This document shows positions 18,471-28,229 of a DNA stretch of 64,000 nt, piece after piece (position 1 is the stretch's first letter; the number at the start of each line of letters is the position of its first letter). The stretch is from NCBI GenBank assembly GCA_020073385.1, contig JAIQFH010000005.1, positions 1 to 64,000 of the forward strand, in the 5' to 3' direction. The position numbers and the translations under genes are program-made. The stretch comes from Terriglobia bacterium (GTDB lineage: Bacteria; Acidobacteriota; Terriglobia; Terriglobales; Acidobacteriaceae). The notes beneath the pieces are model-generated. The model did no database searches, was not told where the DNA came from, and was given only the letters and a program-made list of their open reading frames with translations.

Positions 18471-19367
18471 TCAAGCCGGCACAATAACCTTCAAAGCCCC
18501 CCGCCGCACCGAAACCTCGATCGGAGTCCGGCACACAAACTCGCCATCCGCATAAACATCCATCGGATCCTCGGTCTCCACCCGTAGCCGCGAGGCAGGG
18601 AAGTACTCCACCTCACGCACCTTCAGATGATTTCCGCTGTACACCGTCGGGAACAGCCGCAGCAGCCGTAGAGGACGCACCGCGCCCACGATGCAGACAT
18701 CAAGCAACCCATCATCCATCTTCGCCCGCGGCGCAACCTTCATCCCTCCTCCATAAAGAGGAGTATTCGCGAACGCTGCGATCAAAGTGGGCTGGTCGCT
18801 ACGGACTTTCCACCCGTCGGTCGCGGCCGCGTTGTCTTCTTTGGTCAGGACCTTAGTAGGAACCGGATCGTACGTGAAGATGGTAGGTGCCACGGCGATC
18901 ATGTACCCTCCGTTCCCGCGCAACCATCGCGGCAGGCGGTTCGCCCGCCGCGCCACTTCGCCGTCGAAGCCTACCCCGGCCACGCAGCAGAAGTACCGCG
19001 GCCCCTGAATGGATCGCACCTCACCCAAGCCCGGCACAGCCGAGATGATTCCCAGGTCGACGTCACGGACATTCGTTAAGCTGCCACAAAACTTCCGCCA
19101 CGCTGCCAGCGAATCCCGAACCCGCCGCAGCCCGAGCGAGGAAGCAAAGTCATTCCCGCTCCCCGCCGGAACGACCAGGACAGGCACCTCGAGCTTCACC
19201 AACTGCCCCAGATGACGGTGAATCGTCCCGTCCCCGCCGAACAGCAGAATCACATCAGCATCGCCCGCGCCCGGCATGCCCATACGCCACTCGACGCCGC
19301 CATCTGCTTGGAATGGTTTCAGATCTTTGGCAGAACACCCCAACCCGAGAATAGCCGCCGCCCGCAT
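18471..19367 (-). CDS. Diacylglycerol kinase-like lipid kinase
   Basis: This 298-residue protein carries the lipid kinase ATP motif FGGDGT (residues 43-48) and the PAGSGNDFA block (68-75), followed by the usual two-domain layout ending in YADGEF. Members phosphorylate diacylglycerol, sphingosine or related lipids at the membrane. No membrane span is predicted. It is slightly shorter than typical 300-330 residue members at the N-terminus (starts MRAAAILGLG), where the family usually has a short strand; the start is probably right because RA sequence lies upstream. Confidence 0.85.
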   Translation of the reverse strand: MRAAAILGLGCSAKDLKPFQADGGVEWRMGMPGAGDADVILLFGGDGTIHRHLGQLVKLEVPVLVVPAGSGNDFASSLGLRRVRDSLAAWRKFCGSLTNVRDVDLGIISAVPGLGEVRSIQGPRYFCCVAGVGFDGEVARRANRLPRWLRGNGGYMIAVAPTIFTYDPVPTKVLTKEDNAAATDGWKVRSDQPTLIAAFANTPLYGGGMKVAPRAKMDDGLLDVCIVGAVRPLRLLRLFPTVYSGNHLKVREVEYFPASRLRVETEDPMDVYADGEFVCRTPIEVSVRRGALKVIVPA

Positions 19368-19434
19368 GTGCGCGGATGAGAGTAGCAGAATTTTCGGTAC
19401 AGAGGTTCATATGCGGAGCCTAAGGTATGAGGTT

Positions 19435-19481
19435 TATGTGGGGACAGCCGCCTTCGGCTGTCCGCGGAGCAAAGCTCCGCT
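19435..19481 (+). repeat. RA repeat copy
   Basis: gtggggacagccgccttcgg, ctgtcc, then gcggagcaaagctccgc as a second hairpin. It lies between the lipid kinase and tyrS genes. Confidence 0.85.
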
Positions 19482-19507
19482 GGTCTACTTTGCAGTCGTC
19501 GCCGGTC

Positions 19508-20764
19508 TTAGTGGGACAAAGTTTCTGTGACAATTCCCGTACCAGGGATTCCCGGTCGTACCCTTTTGACCCGTCGCCCAACCTGCAACGTGGGTCTTTT
19601 CGAAATATCCAGGACAGTTGTCGGGTCGTTGATGACCACACCATCGACTCTCACCGCACCCTGCTTGACCATCCGGCCGGCATCGCTCACCGACCCTACA
19701 AGTCCCGCGCGAGCCAGCAACTTGTCGATCCGGAGCCGGTTTTCGGGCGCCTCAATTGGGGCCTCCTCCACATCTTCCGGCACTTCATCCTTCTGAAACT
19801 GCTTCGCCCAGTCCTCCCCCGCCTTGGTCGCCGCCTCTGTCGAATGAAAATCCGCCACGATCCTCCGCGCCAGATCTTTCTTCGCCTGCATCGGATGCGC
19901 CTCGCGCTTCATCTTCTCGATCTCGGCGACCTGCACATCGGTCAGCAGTTCGTAGTAGCGCCACATCATCTCGTCGGAGATGCTCATGATTTTCCCGTAC
20001 ATCTCCAGCGGCGCCTCGTGAATCCCGATCGCATTTCCCAGCGACTTCGACATCTTTTGCACGCCGTCGAGGCCCTCGAGAATCGGCGTGGTCAGTACGA
20101 CCTGCGACTCCTGCCCGTACCCCCGCTGCAGTTCGCGCCCCACCAGCAAATTAAACTTCTGGTCGGTGCCACCGAGTTCGACGTCAGCCTCGAGCGCGAC
20201 CGAGTCATATCCTTGCACCAGCGGATACAGCAATTCGTGGACCGAGATCGGCTTCTCATCCTGAAAGCGCTTGTGGAAGTCCTCGCGCTCCAGGAGCTGC
20301 GAAACCGTGTACTTCGCCGCCAGTCGCACAAACTCATCCGAGCTCATCGGGCCAAACCAGCGGCGGTTGAAATCGACCACCGTCTTTTCCCGATCGAGAA
20401 TCTTGAACACCTGTTCTTTGTATGTTTCGGCATTCGCTTCAATCTGCTCACGCGTCAGCGGAGGCCGTGTCGCCGAACGTCCGGTGGGGTCGCCGATCAT
20501 CCCGGTAAAATCGCCAATCAGAAAAATCGCCGTGTGCCCCAGATCCTGAAAATGCTTCAACTTGCGCAGCACCACGGTGTGTCCCAGATGCAGATCGGGC
20601 GCGGTCGGGTCCATCCCAAGTTTCACGCGCAGCGGTTTCCCCGTCGCGCGGGACTTTTCGAGCTTCGAGCGCAAGTCGGCCTCACGAATAATTTCCGCCG
20701 CGCCCTTCTTGAGATACGTGAGTTGTTCGTCTACAGGAGCGAAGTTTGACATGGAAACAGACAT
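19508..20764 (-). CDS. tyrS: Tyrosyl-tRNA synthetase
   Basis: This class I synthetase charges tRNA-Tyr. The ATP motif HLGH is at residues 59-62 and the KMSKS loop follows in [10 protein letters not shown]. The C-terminal part (about residue 355 on, [20 protein letters not shown]) is an S4 RNA-binding domain. The length of 418 fits the TyrRS group with HLGH. Two close ATGs (20764 and 20752) are possible and neither has a clear ribosome site. The in-frame extension to 20905 is repeat DNA (RD pair) and should be ignored. Confidence 0.95.
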   Translation of the reverse strand: MSVSMSNFAPVDEQLTYLKKGAAEIIREADLRSKLEKSRATGKPLRVKLGMDPTAPDLHLGHTVVLRKLKHFQDLGHTAIFLIGDFTGMIGDPTGRSATRPPLTREQIEANAETYKEQVFKILDREKTVVDFNRRWFGPMSSDEFVRLAAKYTVSQLLEREDFHKRFQDEKPISVHELLYPLVQGYDSVALEADVELGGTDQKFNLLVGRELQRGYGQESQVVLTTPILEGLDGVQKMSKSLGNAIGIHEAPLEMYGKIMSISDEMMWRYYELLTDVQVAEIEKMKREAHPMQAKKDLARRIVADFHSTEAATKAGEDWAKQFQKDEVPEDVEEAPIEAPENRLRIDKLLARAGLVGSVSDAGRMVKQGAVRVDGVVINDPTTVLDISKRPTLQVGRRVKRVRPGIPGTGIVTETLSH

Positions 20765-20829
20765 TATAAGGAATGGGCCTGGAAAGCCCGAATTGGGGTA
20801 CGCACAAGGTCGGCGGTACATCGAACGTC

Positions 20830-20926
20830 TGTCATCCTGAGCCGCAGCTTTTTGCGGCGAAGGACCTGTGCACTCCCAGCCAGTTACACAGGTCCTTCGC
20901 GGCAAACGATGCCGCTCAGGATGACA
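20830..20926. repeat. Two RD copies in inverted orientation
   Basis: gtcatcctgagccgcagc at 20830 runs rightwards to gaaggacctgtg. A second copy runs leftwards from 20926 (ctcaggatgac) to cacaggtccttc at 20886. Together they form a near-palindrome of almost 100 bases between purN and tyrS. Confidence 0.8.
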
Positions 20927-20942
20927 ACACCGTGCAATATGC

Positions 20943-21545
20943 TCAAATATTTCGGAATCGTCGGCCGTTGACCTGGAACTTCCCGCTCAGCACAGTCGTG
21001 ATCGCTTCTGTGTACGCGATATGCTCCTGCTCTAAGATTCGCGCGGCCAGTGTATGTTCGTCATCCGAATCCAGCACCGGCACCGCTTTCTGCACGATGA
21101 TCGCCCCGTGGTCGAGCTCCTCATCGACAAAATGCACGGTACATCCGGACACTTTCACGCCGTAAGCAAACGCCTGCTCCTGCGCTTCCAGCCCCGGAAA
21201 CGCGGGCAGCAAGGATGGATGGATGTTGAGAATCCTGTGCGGGAACTGCTGCACAAACCACGGCGACAGCAGCCGCATATATCCCGCGAGGCAAACTAAT
21301 TCCACGCCATTCTGCTTCAGTGCCGCGACCACTTCGCGATCATGCTCCTCTCGCGCCTTGCCCTTGGAGGGGATGACCAACGCATTCAGCCCCCGCGCGC
21401 GTGCGGTCGCCATCCCGGGCGATTCGGCCTTATTCGAGATCACAACAGAAATTCGCGCATCCGGAATGCGTCCTGCGTCAATACTGTCGGCAATGGCGAC
21501 GAAATTTGAACCGCGCCCGGAGAGAAGAATCCCAAGGGAGTGCAT
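20943..21545 (-). CDS. purN: Phosphoribosylglycinamide formyltransferase
   Basis: PurN transfers a formyl group from 10-formyl-THF to GAR in purine synthesis. The 200-residue product starts [12 protein letters not shown] and keeps the catalytic residues Asn107 and His109 (NIHPSLLP) and Asp145 (DEELDHGAI). Length is normal. It follows purM on the same strand across an 86-base gap, so the two are probably one transcript. The ATG directly abuts a heptamer repeat array, and no Shine-Dalgarno site is visible. Confidence 0.95.
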   Translation of the reverse strand: MHSLGILLSGRGSNFVAIADSIDAGRIPDARISVVISNKAESPGMATARARGLNALVIPSKGKAREEHDREVVAALKQNGVELVCLAGYMRLLSPWFVQQFPHRILNIHPSLLPAFPGLEAQEQAFAYGVKVSGCTVHFVDEELDHGAIIVQKAVPVLDSDDEHTLAARILEQEHIAYTEAITTVLSGKFQVNGRRFRNI

Positions 21546-21634
21546 GATTTCAGAATGTAGATTTCAGGTTGCAGATTTTTCGGCGCGCGACTGGCAAACG
21601 AATCTGAAATCTACAATCTGAGATCTGCAATCTA
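21546..21634. repeat. Inverted pair of heptamer tandem arrays between purM and purN
   Basis: On the plus strand 21546-21580 reads as five 7-base units: GATTTCA, GAATGTA, GATTTCA, GGTTGCA, GATTTTT. On the minus strand 21632-21601 reads GATTGCA, GATCTCA, GATTGTA, GATTTCA, GATT. The arrays face each other across about 20 bases and can pair into a long hairpin. The right array overlaps the purM TAG stop and the left one touches the purN ATG. Confidence 0.8.
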
Positions 21635-22687
21635 GCTGTACGTAACTTTGCGCTCGCCCTTCACGATCCTTCCAATCGTGTAAGCCTTCTCGCCCACGCG
21701 CTCGAGCACCGATTGCGCCTTCTTGAATTTCGCCGACGGGACCACCAGCAGCATCCCCATGCCCATATTGAACGTGCGCAGCATCTCGTCCTGCGGCACA
21801 TTCCCCAGCTGCTGCAGGTGCTCAAAGATGGGAAGCACCGGCCAGGATCCGAGTTCGATCACCGCTGCTGTCCCGCGCGGCAGCACGCGTGGCAGGTTCT
21901 CCGTAATCCCTCCGCCCGTAATGTGCGCCATGGCGGCCACGCACTGCCCATCAACCAACTTCCGCATGGCCGGCCAATAGCTCTTGTGCGTGCGCATCAA
22001 CTCGTTGCCGACTTTATTTTTGATCTCATTGACGTAGGTTTCCGGCGAATACTTCGCCACCTCGAACAGCAGCTTCCGCGCCAGCGAGTACCCGTTCGTA
22101 TGCAGCCCGTTTGAGGGCATCCCAAGAATAATGTCACCGATCTGCACATCTTTTCCGGTGACGATCTTCTCGCGATCCACCACGCCGACGATGAACCCGG
22201 CAAGATCGTACTCGCCGTCCGGATAAAAACCGGGCATCTCCGCCGTCTCGCCCCCGATCAACGCGCACCCATTGTGTTTGCACGCATCGGCGATCCCCTC
22301 AACAACTTTCTCAGCAATTGCCGGATCGAGCGTCCCAGTTGCCAGATAGTCCATGAAGAACAAAGGCGCCGCTCCCTGCACCGCAATGTCATTCACGCAG
22401 TGATTCACCAGATCGGCGCCGACGGTCGAGTGCAGGTCCATCTCAAACGCAATCTTCAACTTTGTGCCCACCCCGTCCACGCTCGAGACCAGCACCGGGT
22501 CGGCGTACTTCGTTTTGTCCACAGAAAACAGCCCGCCGAAGCCGCCGATTTCGCTCAACACGCCGCGGGTGAAGGTTTTGTGAGCCAGATACTTGATGCG
22601 CTGCTTGGTGCGGTTCGCGCGGCTGATGTCAACCCCGGCATCGGCGTACGTGATCGGTGTCGAACTGGATGTGGGAGTCTTGGGCAC
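21632..22687 (-). CDS. purM: Phosphoribosylformylglycinamidine cyclo-ligase
   Basis: PurM makes AIR from FGAM with ATP. The 351-residue product has the expected blocks: YADAGVDIS at the start, VSSVDGVGTKLKIA, DLVNHCVNDI, LIGGETAEMPGFY, NGLHTNGYSLAR and HITGGGITENLPR. The length is normal. It is the first gene of the apparent purM-purN unit and its stop lies inside a heptamer repeat. Confidence 0.95.
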   Translation of the reverse strand: MPKTPTSSSTPITYADAGVDISRANRTKQRIKYLAHKTFTRGVLSEIGGFGGLFSVDKTKYADPVLVSSVDGVGTKLKIAFEMDLHSTVGADLVNHCVNDIAVQGAAPLFFMDYLATGTLDPAIAEKVVEGIADACKHNGCALIGGETAEMPGFYPDGEYDLAGFIVGVVDREKIVTGKDVQIGDIILGMPSNGLHTNGYSLARKLLFEVAKYSPETYVNEIKNKVGNELMRTHKSYWPAMRKLVDGQCVAAMAHITGGGITENLPRVLPRGTAAVIELGSWPVLPIFEHLQQLGNVPQDEMLRTFNMGMGMLLVVPSAKFKKAQSVLERVGEKAYTIGRIVKGERKVTYS

Positions 22688-22992
22688 AGCTTCTTCCGTT
22701 AGTTAGAAATACTCTGCGTGGGATTAACGACTGAGCGCCGAAGCAGCTACCTAAGGCCGCTCATTGTAACACGTTCAGGCAGGCAACTTTTTCGAAGGGA
22801 AGAGAGTCAAGATTCGCACTCTCAGCGCCCTCTGCGAAACCTCAGCGTTCTCCGCGGTTAGCTCTTGTAACCGCAGACTCGAGCAAAACAACGCTGGAAG
22901 AGGGAGCAAGGATTCTTTGAAACTCTTCGCCGCGAGACACACTTAAAACTCATCCGCGGACGCGCACGCCCGTTCACCACCGCATCCTGGGA
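22688..22992. other. Intergenic region with an RB repeat
   Basis: It holds an RB copy at about 22820-22860 (ctcagcgccctctgcg and ctcagcgttctccgcggtta in tandem). No gene or clear promoter is seen in the rest. Confidence 0.6.
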
Positions 22993-23160
22993 CTAGTGAG
23001 CGATGAAGTCCGAGAAGAAGTAGGCGAGAACTCCAAACAACGCCAGCCCCGATAGCCCGTACGCCGTGAGCACCCATGCTCCGCGGCCTTCATGCCTGAT
23101 CGCGCTGGTTGTGGTGGACGACTGCTCGGTAGGAGAGACGACAGGGGCCCGATCTTCCAT
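22993..23160 (-). CDS. Small single-span membrane protein
   Basis: This 55-residue protein has an excellent ribosome site, GGAGGT, 6 bases before its ATG. The first 25 residues are polar (MEDRAPVVSPTEQSSTTT) and the rest is one membrane segment, GAWVLTAYGLSGLALFGVL, ending in the short tail FFSDFIAH. The family is unknown to me. It is divergent from the large DUF3857 gene and shares an AT-rich gap with it. Confidence 0.65.
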   Translation of the reverse strand: MEDRAPVVSPTEQSSTTTSAIRHEGRGAWVLTAYGLSGLALFGVLAYFFSDFIAH

Positions 23161-23322
23161 GCATAACCTCCAACGGAAAGATCGTGGCGCAAGTACTTTA
23201 TGCGTCACGGCTGCTCTCCGCGTCGCAGGGGAGGCAGCACCATCTGAGCCGCATTTTACCCCCATTCTGACCGCAATACAGGGAAAAATGTGATTCAAAT
23301 CACCATCTTTATAATAAAATAA

Positions 23323-23341
23323 ATTTTCATATAATGAAAAT
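23323..23341. promoter_or_regulatory. Perfect dyad in AT-rich divergent intergenic region
   Basis: attttcat-ata-atgaaaat is a perfect 8-base inverted repeat with a 3-base spacer. It lies in the only strongly AT-rich stretch (about 23290-23345) of the 349-base gap between the divergent small membrane protein and DUF3857 genes. TATAAT strings occur at 23310-23315 and 23330-23335, but neither has a convincing -35 box. It may be an operator; this is inferred from symmetry and position only. The rest of the gap shows nothing recognisable. Confidence 0.35.
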
Positions 23342-23509
23342 AACGCCCAACATCCTCGCCGGCTGTGGCGAGGACGTCTTCCCCCGCACCCCGCCAAGAA
23401 CCCGAAAGTCCAACGATTTCACGACCCTTATTCCGCAAATGCCCAACCCGACCGCGTTCTCTAGCATCCCCTCAGCATGGGATAATGACTAGGGCCCATT
23501 CTCAAACTT

Positions 23510-26500
23510 ATGCGTGATCGTCTTCTGATCCTTCTGTTTTCCTGCGTGCTGATCGCCGCCAACGCTCAGCAATCGACCCCGCCGCCTCCCGACAAATCCA
23601 CGCCGAAAGCGCCGGGCACCGCGCCTCAGTCCACCAGCAGCGGCGATAAGTCGGCCGGAACTCCGGCGCCCGCGCCCAAGACCGAAGACAAGCACGATTA
23701 CACGCAGGAATCCTTTGTCATTGAGCAGATGCACTCCCGCTATCGCTTCGAAGCCGACGGCACAGGGCGCAAGGAAACCACCGCTCGCATCCGCGTCCAA
23801 AGCGAGGCCGGCGTGCAGCAGTGGGGACAACTGCTGGAGGGTTACAACTCCGCCAACGAACGCGTCGAGATTCCCTATGTTCGAGTATTGAAAGAAGACG
23901 GCACGGTCGTGAAAGCGGGCGACGACGCCGTGCAGGATCTCAGCGCTCCCATCGAGCGCGAAGCTCCCGTGTACACCGACTACCGTCAGAAGCACATCAC
24001 CGTTCCCGGCCTGCGCCCAGGCGAAGTCCTCGAGTACGACATGGTCACGGTGATCCACACACCGCTCGCTGCGGGCCAGTTCTGGGCTGAATACGAATTC
24101 GACAAGAGCAACATCGATCTCGACGAAAGTCTCGACGTCGATGTCCCCGCCGGCCGCTCACTGAAGTTGAAGTGCAAGCCCGGCATGGATCCCAAAATCA
24201 CCGAGGAGAATGGCCGCCGCATTTACCACTGGGCGAGTTCTCACCTCGAACGCGAAGACGATACCAAAGACAAAGACAAAAAAAAGAAGAAGCATCGTCC
24301 TGATGACGACCGTCCCGACGTGCAGCTCACTACCTTCGAAACCTGGGAGCAGATCGGCCGCTGGTACGCCACTATGGAGAAAGATCGCCGCCTGCCCTCG
24401 CCCGAAGTGCGCGCGAAAGCGCTGGAACTCACCAAGGGACTGAATGGCGATCTGGCCAAAACCGAAGGACTCTACGACTACGTCGCCAAGAACTTCCGCT
24501 ATGTGAGTCTTTCCCTAGGCGTCGGCCGCTACCAGCCCCACGCGGCCTCCGACGTTCTTCACAATCAATACGGCGATTGCAAAGACAAGCACACGCTGCT
24601 CGCATCGCTTCTCGAAGCCGAAGGCCTTCACGCCAATTCTGTTCTTATCAATTCCAGCCGCAAGCTCGATCCCGACGTCCCCTCGCCCTCGCAGTTCGAT
24701 CACGTGATCACTATGCTGCCGATGGGCAACCAGGAAGTCTGGATGGACACGACCAGCGAAGTCGCTCCCTTCCGCCTGCTGGCCTACACCTTGCGCAAGA
24801 AGCAAGCGCTGGTGATCCCACCCGCGACCTTGTCAAATGCTCCCGCGCCGCATCTGGAAGAAACTCCCGCCGACACTCCCATGCCAGACACGGAGCACTC
24901 CGAGATCACCGGCAAGATTAACGAGATCGGAAAACTTGAGGCGCACGTCAGCTACGAATTCCGCGGCGACGAAGAACTCCTGCTGCGCTCCGTCTTCCGC
25001 CGCGTCCCGCAAGCCAACTGGCAGCGCGTCGCCGAAAACATCAATTCCGGACTTGGGGGCGACGTCACCAATCTGAAAGTGAGCGATCCCGCTGCGACCA
25101 CGGAGCCTTTCACGCTCTCCTACGACGTCTCACGCTTGAACTTTCTCGACTGGTCGAAGAAGAAGACGCAAATTGTCCTGCCGCTCGTGCAGTTCAACCT
25201 GCCCGATGTCGGCGACGGCGATGACAGCGACGCCGACGCCGAGCCTCTGAAGCTTGGGCCCAAGGCCGAATACTCCTACAAGATCAGGCTGCAGTTGCCC
25301 GAGAAGTACTCCGCTCACGCTCCATTGGCGTTTTCTTTGAAGCGCGACTATGCCGAGTATCTGGCCACCTATCAGGTGGAGGGCAACACCTTCACCGCCG
25401 GCCGTAAGTTGACGCTGCGTCAGGACGAACTTCCCGTCGCCCGCGCCACCGATTATGAATCCTTCCGCCGCGCCGTCGGCGCCGATCTCAATCAGCAACT
25501 CGCGCTCGAGAACGCCTCCGCCGGAGGCTTTGTCCCTCCCGCCGACATGAAGGCCGACGAATTGGTTGAGAGCGCGCGTGCGGCCGCCGAGGCAGGCAAC
25601 TTAACCGTTGCCGAAGCCCTGCTCAAGCACGCTACTGAGATCGAACCCAAAAACAAGTTCGCGTGGAACAATCTCGGCCTCGTGTACCTGCAGATGCGGC
25701 AGGACGATCAGGCCATCACAGCCTTCCAGAAACAGATCGAGATCAATCCTTACGACGAATTCGCCTACAACAACCTCGGCCGCACCTACTGGAACGACCG
25801 CAAGTACGAGAACGCGGTCAAAGCATTCAACAAGCAACTGGAGAACAATCCGCTCGACAAATTTGCTCACGCCAACCTCGGCGCGATGTACGCCGAGTGG
25901 CATAAATACGATCTTGCAGTCCCCGAACTGGAGAAGGCCGCCTCACTGACTCCCGATAGCGCTGAACTGCAAGTGAGCCTGGGCGACGCCTACCTGAATC
26001 TCGGGCAGGACGAAAAAGCCCTCGCTACTTTTGATCATGCCGTCGAGCTCAACGCCACGCCTCTGGTCTGGAACAACATCGCCTACCAGCTCTCGCTCAA
26101 GGGATCGCATCTCGATCGCGCCCAGCAATACGCCGAGTCCGCAGTTTCCGCGACGGCGGCCGCCTTGCGCAACGTTTCTCTCGACCGTCTGACCCAGAAA
26201 GACTTGCCACTTGTCCCCTCGCTCATCGCTTATTGGGACACGTTGGGCTGGGTGCAATTCGGCGAAGGCCATCTCGACAAAGCCGAAAAATACATCGCCG
26301 CCGCCTGGGAACTCGGACACCACGGCGAAGTCGGTGATCATCTCGGCCAGATCTACGAGAAGCGCGGTCAGAAGGATCTCGCTGTCCGCACCTACGCGCT
26401 CTCGATGAACGGCCTCCGTCCGATTCCGGAAACCAAGACCAGGTTGGCCTCACTGGCAGGAGGCGATGCCAAGGCCGACGCCGTCGTCTCGAGATATAAA

Positions 26501-26806
26501 GAAGAGCTCGAGCACCTCAGCACCTTCGATCTGGGAAAAGCCAAAGAAACCGGCAACGCCGATTTCTTCATCTTGTTGAGCGGAGGCGCCGGCGAGAAGG
26601 CCAAAGTTGATGCCGTCCGCTGGGTCAGCGGCGACGAAAAGCTGAAGTCCTACACCGAGGCCCTGCGCACCGCCGACTACCACCTCACCTTCCCCGACGA
26701 CACCCCGGTAAAAGTCCTCCGCCGTGGAACGTTGTCATGCTCCATCGCCAGCGGCACCTGCAAATTCGTCCTGACACTGCCCGATGACGTGAGAACCGTA
26801 GACTAA
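23510..26806 (+). CDS. Exported DUF3857 / transglutaminase-like / TPR protein
   Basis: This 1098-residue protein starts with a signal peptide (RLLILLFSCVLIAANA) and a Pro-rich low-complexity linker. Residues of about 60-280 match the DUF3857 type (RYRFEADGTGRKETT and a lysine-rich insert DKDKKKKKHR). A transglutaminase-like domain follows with an intact triad: Cys357 in YGDCKDKHT, His398 in FDHVI and Asp413 in WMDTTS. From about residue 680 there are at least five TPR units (for example AWNNLGLVYLQ, AYNNLGRTYW, AHANLGAMYAE). The family is common in Bacteroidetes and Acidobacteria and is usually periplasmic; the substrate is unknown. An RA hairpin follows the stop. Confidence 0.8.
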   Translation: MRDRLLILLFSCVLIAANAQQSTPPPPDKSTPKAPGTAPQSTSSGDKSAGTPAPAPKTEDKHDYTQESFVIEQMHSRYRFEADGTGRKETTARIRVQSEAGVQQWGQLLEGYNSANERVEIPYVRVLKEDGTVVKAGDDAVQDLSAPIEREAPVYTDYRQKHITVPGLRPGEVLEYDMVTVIHTPLAAGQFWAEYEFDKSNIDLDESLDVDVPAGRSLKLKCKPGMDPKITEENGRRIYHWASSHLEREDDTKDKDKKKKKHRPDDDRPDVQLTTFETWEQIGRWYATMEKDRRLPSPEVRAKALELTKGLNGDLAKTEGLYDYVAKNFRYVSLSLGVGRYQPHAASDVLHNQYGDCKDKHTLLASLLEAEGLHANSVLINSSRKLDPDVPSPSQFDHVITMLPMGNQEVWMDTTSEVAPFRLLAYTLRKKQALVIPPATLSNAPAPHLEETPADTPMPDTEHSEITGKINEIGKLEAHVSYEFRGDEELLLRSVFRRVPQANWQRVAENINSGLGGDVTNLKVSDPAATTEPFTLSYDVSRLNFLDWSKKKTQIVLPLVQFNLPDVGDGDDSDADAEPLKLGPKAEYSYKIRLQLPEKYSAHAPLAFSLKRDYAEYLATYQVEGNTFTAGRKLTLRQDELPVARATDYESFRRAVGADLNQQLALENASAGGFVPPADMKADELVESARAAAEAGNLTVAEALLKHATEIEPKNKFAWNNLGLVYLQMRQDDQAITAFQKQIEINPYDEFAYNNLGRTYWNDRKYENAVKAFNKQLENNPLDKFAHANLGAMYAEWHKYDLAVPELEKAASLTPDSAELQVSLGDAYLNLGQDEKALATFDHAVELNATPLVWNNIAYQLSLKGSHLDRAQQYAESAVSATAAALRNVSLDRLTQKDLPLVPSLIAYWDTLGWVQFGEGHLDKAEKYIAAAWELGHHGEVGDHLGQIYEKRGQKDLAVRTYALSMNGLRPIPETKTRLASLAGGDAKADAVVSRYKEELEHLSTFDLGKAKETGNADFFILLSGGAGEKAKVDAVRWVSGDEKLKSYTEALRTADYHLTFPDDTPVKVLRRGTLSCSIASGTCKFVLTLPDDVRTVD

Positions 26807-26825
26807 ATCGACTCACGAACGAACT

Positions 26826-26876
26826 CATGTGGCGACAGCCGCCTTCGGCTGTCCCGCAAAGGCGAAGCCGAGCGGC
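26826..26876 (+). repeat. RA repeat copy
   Basis: tggcgacagccgccttcggc, tgtcccgcaaaggcgaagcc, gagcgg. It lies between convergent genes. Confidence 0.8.
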
Positions 26877-26936
26877 ACGGCCACAGCCGTTGAAGATCAG
26901 TTGTTTGTCTCTCAAGAACAACGAAGCAGCGGTATC

Positions 26937-28229
26937 TTACCCCCCACACGCTGCTGTATAGCTCACCCCTCCCGGCATTCGATTCGCCATCGAAGGCTTC
27001 CCCACCGCCTGCACGAACAGTTGATAATTCCCCGGCGGCATCGCCAGGCTGCACATTTCGAGGGCGTGAATTCCAACCCCCAAGTCGGCAAGCTTGGTCA
27101 GGCTCTGCCCGTCTTTACTGCTGTACACGGTGTAGTGATCCACCGTGCTCTCGTCTCCCTGCGTCGTCCACTGCAACGTGCTGCCTGACAAGGAAGCCCG
27201 TAGCGAGAAACAGCCGTCGATCCCCGACTCAATCTCCGTCCCCTCTTCGTAGTCATTCCACGTGACCACCTGCAGATAAGGCAACTGCCTTCCGCTGTTA
27301 AACAGCGAATTCACCTGCGAGAAAGTCTGCAGCCATGTCTTGCCGCACTGCTGATCCATGAAGCGACCCGAGCCCCACGATGCCAGCTTGTCGTTGAACC
27401 CTTTGTAAGCCGCCCCCATGGTTTCCTTATCGGCAAAGCCCAGGCCGGTATCGTAAAAACTTGTGAGATAGCCCAACCCGTAGTCGCTCGCCCACGGCAT
27501 CACCCACGAATAGCTCCCATCACTCATGGTGTGAGTGAACCCGCCTTCGTCCTGAAATATGAAGCGCGGCGGCGTCTTGAGCTGTGCGTTGGCCTGCTCC
27601 CAGTCGACCGCGTACCGGTAATCGATATCGAAGTTCGTGACAACCGGCTGTCCGCCGATGTTCAGGTATGCACTCGAGGGAAAATAATTCTTCTCCACGT
27701 ACTGCAGCAGATTCACCAGCACCTGTTGCGGAGAACAACCGTTGCACGAATTCTCCCCGATCGCACCCGCATCGATCATGATGGCGAACGAAAATCCGGA
27801 ATGCTTCTCCGCCTCGCGCATCACCAGTTGCGTAGCTTGATCAACGGCGTTGTTGTTCGGCCCATACCAATCGACGATCACCCCATCGATCCCGCGGCTG
27901 ATCATATCTTCGACCTGCCGCTTGACCTGCGCCGGATCGTTCGAGCTGTATCCCACGTTCATATGTTTGGATTGCCCGAACCACAAAAGCAATTGCGCCA
28001 GCACCTTGGTATTCGCGCCCGAGTAGAGGAGCGAATGAACATCAACCTTGCTCACATTATTCGCCCCGAGGTTTCCATTTCCCTGGTTGGCGAAATTGTT
28101 CGCGGCGCTGCTGTTGTTGGCGGTTTGAGCGCTGAGAGTAGTTGTATTGTTTGATGGATTCCGGCTCGAGCCACAGCCCGCCAGGCACACGGATAGCACT
28201 GAAACAGCAAAGACTGTTTTGAACGACAC
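26937..28229 (-). CDS. Lipoprotein, GH71/GH99-like glycosidase
   Basis: This 430-residue protein has a GTG start (GAGGG upstream) and a lipoprotein signal with lipobox LAGC (Cys19), then an Asn/Ser-rich linker. The catalytic-like region contains GIDGVIVDWYGPNNNAVD and, near residue 320, VVTWNDYEEGTEIE. This pair is typical of the GH71/GH99-related TIM barrels that act on alpha-1,3-glucans or mannans. The last 80 residues look like a fibronectin III-type domain (YTVYSSKDGQSL). A surface-bound polysaccharide hydrolase is inferred; the exact family needs a profile search. Confidence 0.65.
   Translation of the reverse strand: MSFKTVFAVSVLSVCLAGCGSSRNPSNNTTTLSAQTANNSSAANNFANQGNGNLGANNVSKVDVHSLLYSGANTKVLAQLLLWFGQSKHMNVGYSSNDPAQVKRQVEDMISRGIDGVIVDWYGPNNNAVDQATQLVMREAEKHSGFSFAIMIDAGAIGENSCNGCSPQQVLVNLLQYVEKNYFPSSAYLNIGGQPVVTNFDIDYRYAVDWEQANAQLKTPPRFIFQDEGGFTHTMSDGSYSWVMPWASDYGLGYLTSFYDTGLGFADKETMGAAYKGFNDKLASWGSGRFMDQQCGKTWLQTFSQVNSLFNSGRQLPYLQVVTWNDYEEGTEIESGIDGCFSLRASLSGSTLQWTTQGDESTVDHYTVYSSKDGQSLTKLADLGVGIHALEMCSLAMPPGNYQLFVQAVGKPSMANRMPGGVSYTAACGG

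Noticed and set aside
20765..20905. N-terminal extension of tyrosyl-tRNA synthetase.
   Set aside because: It is encoded by the RD repeat pair and has no likeness to the family.
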